From contig CAJUSN010000133.1 in the NCBI GenBank assembly GCA_910589095.1, positions 1 to 6,508 on the forward strand: 6,508 nt of DNA, given 5' to 3'. Below are positions 1 to 4,977 of this stretch, one piece after another. Both the position numbers and the translations under genes were made by a program. Each line of letters begins with the position of its first letter. Positions within the stretch are counted from its first letter, which is position 1. This stretch comes from an uncultured Muribaculaceae bacterium. Its GTDB lineage: Bacteria; Bacteroidota; Bacteroidia; Bacteroidales; Muribaculaceae. The notes under the pieces are model-generated. The model had not been told where the DNA came from and made no database searches. It saw only the letters and a list, made by a program, of their open reading frames with translations.

Positions 1-863
1 ACACATTCCTGACCGCAGCAGCCATGGCTTGCATGATGTTTCAACCCGCCGCCACTGCTCAGCCACGCCCCGGCAACTCATCCGCCAATGCAGTTACACG
101 CCCAGGCCAATCAAACGTCCGCCCCGGCTCCTCATCCAGCAACAATAAACCCGGAAATGTGACTACCACCCGTCCCGGCAACACCAATACGACAGTTACT
201 CGCCCTGGCTCCACCCCCACCAAACCGGGCTCAACGGCTACACGCCCCGGTTCCTCTGTTAGCCGTCCCGGCACCTCTACTGCCAAGCCTGGAGTTAATG
301 TTACTCGTCCCGGAAACTCGACAGTGGTACGCCCCGGACAGTCAACCCGTCCGGCCTATGTAAATCCTCCAACGCGCCCCAATCGTCTTCCCTCGATGAC
401 CCGACCTGTGCCGGTGCGCCCCACAACCCTCCGTCCGGGTGCCGTGGCCAAATTCCGCAACACTCTTCTTGGTCTTAATTTCGGCATAACCATGGCCAAC
501 TCACTCAACTATCTCTACAACTCAAGTTACTCCGTTGATGGCTATGGGAGCAATGAAGTTTATCTCCGCAATGTGAACGAAATGAATTATACCTGGACCG
601 ACGCAACCCTCTTCTACAATAACCGTGCACTCTACCAAAGCATGTTCTACGAATCTACAATAGGATACAATACCAGCCGTTACTACGGAGTTTACAACAG
701 CCTGCGCTCCCTCTACGGCAATCCCGCAACCACATCCAACAACGGACGTAACCTCTCGGCCACATGGTGGTGCTACGATGGTGAATACATCACTTTGGAA
801 TACTCGCAACTCAATTCCTCCAACGGCTACCGCTACTTTACCATCCTGACTTACGGTCGCTGA
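1..863 (+). CDS. Exported RPG-repeat protein with Tyr/Asn-rich C-terminal domain, 5' partial
   Basis: I do not recognise a named family. The frame is open to the left edge with no stop, and the codons before the first ATG (24) read T-F-L-T-A-A-A. This extends a hydrophobic stretch, so the true start with its basic n-region is probably outside the window and the ATG at 24 is internal to a signal peptide. A likely signal peptidase I site is A-T-A before Gln13 (numbering from the ATG at 24). Residues 15-139 are low-complexity Ser/Thr/Asn/Pro spacers between R-P-G or K-P-G triplets. There is no Asp or Glu before D172, against about 20 Arg/Lys, so this half is strongly cationic. Residues about 141-279 form a different, probably folded domain rich in Tyr (about 20) and Asn, ending in W248-W249-C250 and alternating aromatic residues that suggest beta strands. 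The protein is presumably periplasmic or surface exposed. It converges with the gene on its right. Export is well supported; function is unknown. Confidence 0.85.
   Translation, partial: TFLTAAAMACMMFQPAATAQPRPGNSSANAVTRPGQSNVRPGSSSSNNKPGNVTTTRPGNTNTTVTRPGSTPTKPGSTATRPGSSVSRPGTSTAKPGVNVTRPGNSTVVRPGQSTRPAYVNPPTRPNRLPSMTRPVPVRPTTLRPGAVAKFRNTLLGLNFGITMANSLNYLYNSSYSVDGYGSNEVYLRNVNEMNYTWTDATLFYNNRALYQSMFYESTIGYNTSRYYGVYNSLRSLYGNPATTSNNGRNLSATWWCYDGEYITLEYSQLNSSNGYRYFTILTYGR
66..440 (+). repeat. R/K-P-G tandem peptide repeat region
   Basis: This stretch encodes 12 R-P-G or K-P-G triplets (residues 15-105 from the ATG at 24) and one more R-P-G at residues 137-139. Triplet spacing is irregular at first (11, 7, 9, 8 and 10 residues). 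From residue 60 to 95 it is exactly 7 residues for five consecutive intervals (nucleotides 201-314), with spacer residues mostly Ser, Thr, Val, Ala and Asn. The DNA copies differ at third positions and in the spacers, so selection appears to act on the protein rather than on recent DNA duplication. Confidence 0.85.
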
Positions 864-888
864 ACCGAAGCAGAAGACATATATGATT

Positions 889-937
889 TAGCTGTCCGCC
901 ACATAACCATTGGTTACGCGGCGGACAGTTGCTTTTT
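889..937 (+). terminator. Rho-independent terminator after the RPG-repeat gene
   Basis: The arms CTGTCCGCC (892-900) and GGCGGACAG (920-928) pair perfectly for 9 bp, with a G-T pair and an A-T pair possible below them. Inside, 902-918 continues a near-palindrome (CATAACC / GGTTACG) with mismatches. The plus strand then has GC followed by five T (933-937), which fits termination of the gene ending at 863. On the minus strand the hairpin is followed by TAAATCATAT rather than a T-tract, so it would be weaker for the convergent thioredoxin gene ending at 944. Confidence 0.8.
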
Positions 938-943
938 ACATCA

Positions 944-2023
944 TCACTTTTTATTGATCAGTTCTCGAACGCGGATCAGGAATTCAGGATCCTCACCCTC
1001 TTCATAAAGGGCTATTGTACCATCGGGTGCAATGAGAAATTTAGTTGGGAGCGCCTCCACTGCATAGCTCCGATGCGGATTAGAGTCCGTCAAATCCGTT
1101 GCATCCACCCATACTTCAACATGGTTTGACGGATGCGTTTCCATATACTGTTTCCAAGTTTCATTATGAGCATCGACCGACAACCCTATAACAGTGCACC
1201 GCCCGCTGAACTCATCAGCAAATTTCATGAGATCCGGAAAGCCTTTGATGCACCATTTACACCATGTGGCCCAAAAATCAAGGATCACCCAACCGCCACG
1301 GTAGTCGCTCAGACTGACACTCTGTCCGTCAAGGTCTTTCAGCGTGAAGTCAGGGGCCATACCATGCTCGCGGTTTCGCTTCTTGATATCATTTGTCTTG
1401 CGAAACTGCATCACATTGCTGCGAATCTTTTCATAAAGCGGTTGTAAAAAACCGGTGCGCGCATCTTCACCTATCGAGTCAACCAAAGTTGAAGCCATGG
1501 CTACAGGCATAAACTGCAGTGTCCAGACGCCAACGTCCTCATCGCGATGAGCGCGGACATAGTCGATCGAAAAATTATAACTTGCCATTATTCGGTCGTC
1601 GCGCTCAAGCGACGTATAAGCCTCTGACTCCTCAAATTCTCGTCTCGCTTCACTATATTTGTTCAATTCGGCTTGAAAAGGCGTGCCAGACAGGCTGGCT
1701 TTTCTGAAATTTCCATCTCTTACCACAGCTTCAATCCGCTCTCCGGGACCAATGAGTGCAAAAAGCATATATTGCTCAAGATCAAGCTCCCACGCTGTCA
1801 GCTGCATCAATTCACTATCATCCACTTTAATAACAACAGAATCGGCAGTGAGGGGTACTCGCCGCCAGTCCACCGAAGTCACTCCGGCCACCCTCTCGGC
1901 GTAGCTAATTGCATTATACACCATTGTGTCAGGTCGTTGTCCAATAAATTTAATAGCAATTTCTCCTGCAGATGCCACGAGAGCCATCGATGCAAAAATC
2001 AAGGGGAGCAACAGTTGTTTCAT
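944..2023 (-). CDS. Exported TlpA-like thioredoxin-fold protein, WCKWC active site
   Basis: This is a periplasmic thiol-disulfide oxidoreductase of the TlpA/ResA/AhpC-TSA type, 359 aa. Residues 1-19 are a signal peptide with a Leu-rich core and an A-S-A cleavage site before Gly20; there is no lipobox Cys. Residues 20-210 are a beta-rich then helical N-terminal region, resembling the DUF4369-like domains that often precede TlpA domains in Bacteroidota, though I cannot confirm that family. The thioredoxin domain spans about 221-357. It has the M-A-P-D-F-T-L entry strand, active site W254-C255-K256-W257-C258 and the cis-proline loop L-P326-T. The family is known to reduce or shuffle disulfides in exported proteins, but the partner here is unknown. 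The start codon overlaps the stop of the upstream DUF6155-like gene as ATGA, so translation is probably coupled and transcription comes from the promoter at 2572-2603. Trp in the second X of CxxC, instead of the usual Pro, may shift its redox potential (inference). Confidence 0.9.
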   Translation of the reverse strand: MKQLLLPLIFASMALVASAGEIAIKFIGQRPDTMVYNAISYAERVAGVTSVDWRRVPLTADSVVIKVDDSELMQLTAWELDLEQYMLFALIGPGERIEAVVRDGNFRKASLSGTPFQAELNKYSEARREFEESEAYTSLERDDRIMASYNFSIDYVRAHRDEDVGVWTLQFMPVAMASTLVDSIGEDARTGFLQPLYEKIRSNVMQFRKTNDIKKRNREHGMAPDFTLKDLDGQSVSLSDYRGGWVILDFWATWCKWCIKGFPDLMKFADEFSGRCTVIGLSVDAHNETWKQYMETHPSNHVEVWVDATDLTDSNPHRSYAVEALPTKFLIAPDGTIALYEEGEDPEFLIRVRELINKK

Positions 2024-2547
2024 AGAGCTTCAATTGTGTTGTCAAGTTCTGTTTTAAGCAATTTCTTAAATTCATTCCCACGCCAGAAAGATGATGTCAT
2101 GCCATTTACAGCCCCCTCGATACGAGGAAGATAATCACCTATCAGTCCGGCTGTATCAATGTAAAGTACGGTATCATGAAGCAACCGGGCCAATCCCTGT
2201 TGGGTACTGGCTTTTATCCATTGGTCATTACCTACCGCACACATTGTCTCCACGGCATAAGTCATAATCTCGGCCACAGGCTCCGAGCCGGGATTAAGCG
2301 AAGAGATGTCCTTTATGAACTGGCGTAGTTTAGTGGAGCGGGCGCGATTGCGTCCACGTGAATTGCGCATCATCTCTTTCTTGATGTTTGCACGCGCTTT
2401 TTCCAATTTCTTGTCAATATCCGGCGCTACGAAGAAGTCCAGATACGCCTTAGCTTCCGGGCGAGCAGCGTAAAGATCAAGCACCATTTCCGATATCTGT
2501 TCGGCGGTCATTTGCGCCAGCATCTTTTTCAGTTGCGTCTTTGACAT
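2020..2547 (-). CDS. DUF6155-like cytosolic protein of unknown function
   Basis: This protein is 175 aa with the start chosen here. The N-terminus M-S-K-T-Q-L-K-K, the helix with ISEMVLDLY-AARPEAKAYLDFF, and the following Lys-rich KLEKARANIKKEM helix match my memory of the DUF6155 family, whose members are about this size. No function is known to me. The sequence looks all-helical and has no signal peptide or membrane segment, so it is probably cytosolic. A basic patch (R-N-S-R-G-R-N-R-A-R-S) lies near residues 62-72 and could contact nucleic acid or another acidic partner, which is speculation. The frame extends nine codons further to a TTG at 2572-2574, but that TTG lies inside the promoter -7 box and would not be transcribed, so the ATG at 2545-2547 is preferred; purine-rich GAGAAAGAA precedes it. 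Its stop overlaps the start of the thioredoxin gene by 4 nt. Confidence 0.75.
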   Translation of the reverse strand: MSKTQLKKMLAQMTAEQISEMVLDLYAARPEAKAYLDFFVAPDIDKKLEKARANIKKEMMRNSRGRNRARSTKLRQFIKDISSLNPGSEPVAEIMTYAVETMCAVGNDQWIKASTQQGLARLLHDTVLYIDTAGLIGDYLPRIEGAVNGMTSSFWRGNEFKKLLKTELDNTIEAL

Positions 2548-2571
2548 TTCTTTCTCATTTTGAACCTGTGG

Positions 2572-2603
2572 CAAATGTAATGATAAAAGTGGTTCGCAGC
2601 AAG
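2572..2603 (-). promoter_or_regulatory. Bacteroidota-type promoter for the DUF6155-TlpA unit
   Basis: On the minus strand, TACATTTG (2579 to 2572) matches the Bacteroidota -7 consensus TAnnTTTG exactly. A -33-like CTTG (2603 to 2600) lies 20 nt upstream. Transcription would start near 2560-2566, leaving a short leader before the ATG at 2547. The site sits between the terminator at 2675-2717 and the first gene of the unit, as expected for an independent transcription unit. The -33 match is imperfect (TTTG expected). Confidence 0.65.
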
Positions 2604-2674
2604 TTATTCTTTAAATTTAAGGTCTATTAAAACTTACGGTTAATAATGAATCGGGGGCTTTCATCCATAAATGT
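2604..2674. other. Short intergenic stretch, nothing further seen
   Basis: This 71-nt AT-rich segment lies between the promoter of the DUF6155-TlpA unit and the S9 peptidase terminator. It holds a 10-bp palindrome, TTAAATTTAA (2611-2620), just upstream of the -33 element. That could be an A/T-rich upstream promoter element or chance. No ORF or RNA gene is visible. Confidence 0.4.
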
Positions 2675-2717
2675 AAAAAGTCTCCGCCCAAAAGCACACA
2701 TCGGGCGGAGACTTTTT
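2675..2717 (-). terminator. Rho-independent terminator after the S9 peptidase
   Basis: A perfect 15-bp inverted repeat pairs 2675-2689 with 2703-2717 around a 13-nt loop. The GC core is TCTCCGCCC / GGGCGGAGA, flanked by A-tract and T-tract arms. On the minus strand the hairpin ends in GACTTTTT, placed 30 nt past the stop of the S9 peptidase gene. The A/T symmetry means it could also work on the plus strand, but no plus-strand gene ends here. It separates the peptidase from the DUF6155-TlpA unit. Confidence 0.9.
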
Positions 2718-2746
2718 TAAAAATAACTGTATAGTATACTTATATC

Positions 2747-4900
2747 TTATTTGGCCACAGAATCTGCCGTCGCATCTGAAACAGCTTCAGCTTTTTCAGC
2801 AGGGCCATCAGCTTGAGGCTTCAACCAGCGATCAAGCCAGCGGAAGAATACGCGCTGCCAAAGAATAGCGTTTTGAGGCTTGAGAATCCAATGGTTTTCA
2901 TCGGGGAAAATAACCATTTCGGCAGGCACACCGCGCAATTTTGCGGCATTGAACGCCATCATGCCCTGCGACGCGAGGATACGGAAGTCATATTCTCCAT
3001 GAGTAATGAGGATAGGAGTGTCCCACTTATCCACAAATTTATGCGGTGAGTTGGCATAAGTGCGCTGTGCAGCCGCATTATCCTTTTCCCAGAACGCACC
3101 TCCGAGATCCCAGTTGGCAAACCACATCTCTTCGGTTTCAAGATACTGGGCTTCGGTGTTAAAGATACCGGCGTGGGCAATCAAGGCTGCAAAACGGCCT
3201 TCATGGTTTCCAGCGAGCCAGTAAACAGAGAAACCTCCATAGCTTGCGCCAACGGCTCCGATATGATCACCGTCAACATAAGCTTCCTTCTTCATGTAAT
3301 CCACTGCGCTGAAGTAGTCTTTCATGTTCTGACCACCATAATCCTTTGAAATCTGTGCATTCCACTCGGTACCGAAGCCGGGAAGTCCGCGACGGTTGGG
3401 TGCAATGACAATATAACCGTTTGCAGCCATGAGAGCGAGATTCCAACGGTAGCTCCAGAACTGGCTTACAGCCTGCTGGGGTCCTCCCTGGCAATAGAGT
3501 ATGGCGGGATATTTCTTGTTAGGATCGAACTGCGGAGGATAAACCACCCAAGTACACATCTCCTTGCCGTCGGTGGTGGGGACCATGCGTTTTTCCACTG
3601 TAGGCATTTTGAGAGAGCCGAGAAGTTCGGTGTTCACATTTGAAATCTGCTTTACCTCTTTGCCGTTCACACATATAATTTCATTGGGAGCAAGCATTGA
3701 GTGACGCATGGTGAGGAGTTGAGTGTCATTGACGGGACAGAGCGAAGAATAGTCACACACACCGTCGGCCACAACGGAAACAGCCTTGGATGCCACATCT
3801 ATACTGAACACCGGAGTAACACCATCCTTGGGGGCAATGAAATAGATAGACTTGCCATTGGGATTCCACGCAATTGCATCGGCAGTGTAGTCCCAATCCA
3901 CGGTAAGATCGGTTTTGGCACCGGAAGCTGTATCCATGATGAAGATGCGGTTTTTATCGCTTTCATATCCGTCATGTTCCATGGAGAGCCAAGCCACATA
4001 CTTACCGTCGGGCGAGAAAGCGGGATTGGTGTCATAGCCCATCATACCTTCGGTGAGGTTGGTGGTCTGCTTGGTATTCAAGTCATACTGGTAGAGATCG
4101 GAGTTTGTGGATAGCGCATACTCCTTGCCCGTCTTTTTACGTGACACATATATGAGCTTACTGCCGTCGGGCGACCATGAAAACGACTCAACGCTGCCAA
4201 AAGGCTTCATGGGAGCCTCATAGGGTTCTTCGGCCATGATGTCAACAGCATCCTTCACCTGCGACCCATCAAAATCAGCTATGAAGGGATGAGGAATCTC
4301 TGTTACCCATTCATCCCAATGCTTGTACATGAGGTCATCTATGATGTGGGCATTGGCTTTGGGAAGGTCAGGATAAACTTCAGCAGCCGATTTATTGTAG
4401 CTGACAGAGCCAATCATCACCACCTTCTTCTCATCGGGCGAGAACAGGAACCCTTGAACACCATTTTCAAGCGAGCTCACAGCTTTGCGGCCGGAGCCGT
4501 CGGCATTCATCACCCAAAGCTGAGGCTTTCCATCCACGGGGCTGATAAAAGCAATTTTATTGCCGCCGTCGATCCAAGCGTATCCACTTTCACTTTCAGC
4601 GGTTTTTGTGATTCGCTGCACGTCGGAGCCGTCCACGTTCATCACGTAAAGATCAAGATTGCTCTTATTTTGCTCAACACTCTCGTAGCTCACACCATAA
4701 AGCACTTTTTTGCCGTCAGGTGAAATTTTAGGCTCGCTCACGCGTCCAAGTGCCTCAAGAGCATCGATGTCAAACTGCCCGGTTTCGGATTTGAATTCGG
4801 GCTTGTCTATTATGTCGGCGGAATCTGACGATCCACCTGCACAACCGCCTGCAACCAAGACCGTTGATAACATAAGAATGTTTTTTAGTTGATGTAACAT
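2747..4900 (-). CDS. Lipoprotein S9 family peptidase, DPP5-like (prolyl oligopeptidase fold)
   Basis: This serine exopeptidase has 717 aa. Residues 1-19 form a lipoprotein signal peptide with V-A-G-G-Cys20. Residues about 55-405 are a beta propeller with repeated S-P-D-G-K blades (for example SPDGKKVLYG, SPDGSKLIYV, SPDGKYVAWL). Residues about 483-695 are the alpha/beta-hydrolase domain with Ser553 in G-A-S-Y-G-G, Asp638 in E-Y-D-F and His670 in E-N-H-W. The Y-K-H-W-D-E-W segment near 193-198 recalls DPP5 of Porphyromonas, which releases dipeptides with hydrophobic P1 residues; acylaminoacyl peptidase is the alternative. The last 24 residues are an Ala/Glu/Asp-rich tail beyond the fold. The frame reaches a TTG at 4981 overlapping the ygiQ stop, but that start adds 27 residues before the signal peptide and lies upstream of the -7 box at 4942-4949, so the ATG at 4898-4900 is chosen. 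It probably acts in the periplasm or at the outer membrane in peptide use. It has its own promoter and terminator. Confidence 0.92.
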   Translation of the reverse strand: MLHQLKNILMLSTVLVAGGCAGGSSDSADIIDKPEFKSETGQFDIDALEALGRVSEPKISPDGKKVLYGVSYESVEQNKSNLDLYVMNVDGSDVQRITKTAESESGYAWIDGGNKIAFISPVDGKPQLWVMNADGSGRKAVSSLENGVQGFLFSPDEKKVVMIGSVSYNKSAAEVYPDLPKANAHIIDDLMYKHWDEWVTEIPHPFIADFDGSQVKDAVDIMAEEPYEAPMKPFGSVESFSWSPDGSKLIYVSRKKTGKEYALSTNSDLYQYDLNTKQTTNLTEGMMGYDTNPAFSPDGKYVAWLSMEHDGYESDKNRIFIMDTASGAKTDLTVDWDYTADAIAWNPNGKSIYFIAPKDGVTPVFSIDVASKAVSVVADGVCDYSSLCPVNDTQLLTMRHSMLAPNEIICVNGKEVKQISNVNTELLGSLKMPTVEKRMVPTTDGKEMCTWVVYPPQFDPNKKYPAILYCQGGPQQAVSQFWSYRWNLALMAANGYIVIAPNRRGLPGFGTEWNAQISKDYGGQNMKDYFSAVDYMKKEAYVDGDHIGAVGASYGGFSVYWLAGNHEGRFAALIAHAGIFNTEAQYLETEEMWFANWDLGGAFWEKDNAAAQRTYANSPHKFVDKWDTPILITHGEYDFRILASQGMMAFNAAKLRGVPAEMVIFPDENHWILKPQNAILWQRVFFRWLDRWLKPQADGPAEKAEAVSDATADSVAK

Positions 4901-4941
4901 ATTGGGGAATGTGAATATGATTGTGATTTCGGTTTGAAACG

Positions 4942-4949
4942 CAAATTTA
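4942..4949 (-). promoter_or_regulatory. Candidate -7 promoter box for the S9 peptidase
   Basis: The minus strand reads TAAATTTG, an exact match to the Bacteroidota TAnnTTTG box, in the 77-nt gap between the ygiQ stop and the peptidase ATG. The leader would be about 35 nt. No good TTTG -33 element lies 19-21 nt upstream (GCGC is there instead), so the promoter may be weak or regulated, and read-through from ygiQ is possible. Confidence 0.5.
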
Positions 4950-4977
4950 GTTCTTTTTTTGAATAAAACGCGCATTT

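Noticed and set aside
66..440. Tandem repeat array that might be CRISPR or a minisatellite
   Set aside because: The repeat is at protein level only. Nucleotide copies vary in length and sequence and stay in frame in an exported protein; there are no constant repeats with unique spacers.
59..809. Minus-strand open frames opposite the RPG-repeat gene (59-286 and 522-809)
   Set aside because: They mirror the codon pattern of the plus-strand gene, have no domain, signal or promoter, and the first is simply the reverse reading of the RPG repeat.
929..2134. Plus-strand open frames opposite the thioredoxin and DUF6155-like genes
   Set aside because: The minus-strand products have clear signal peptide, active site and family features. 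The plus-strand frames overlap each other and encode no recognisable protein.
2601..2635. Possible operator dyad (AAGTT...AACTT with the central TTAAATTTAA)
   Set aside because: The outer arms and the central palindrome do not share a centre of symmetry, and short AT-rich palindromes are expected by chance here.
2813..4892. Plus-strand and out-of-frame minus-strand open frames within the S9 peptidase gene
   Set aside because: The S9 peptidase frame carries the complete catalytic triad and propeller; the others are shadows with composition unlike real proteins.
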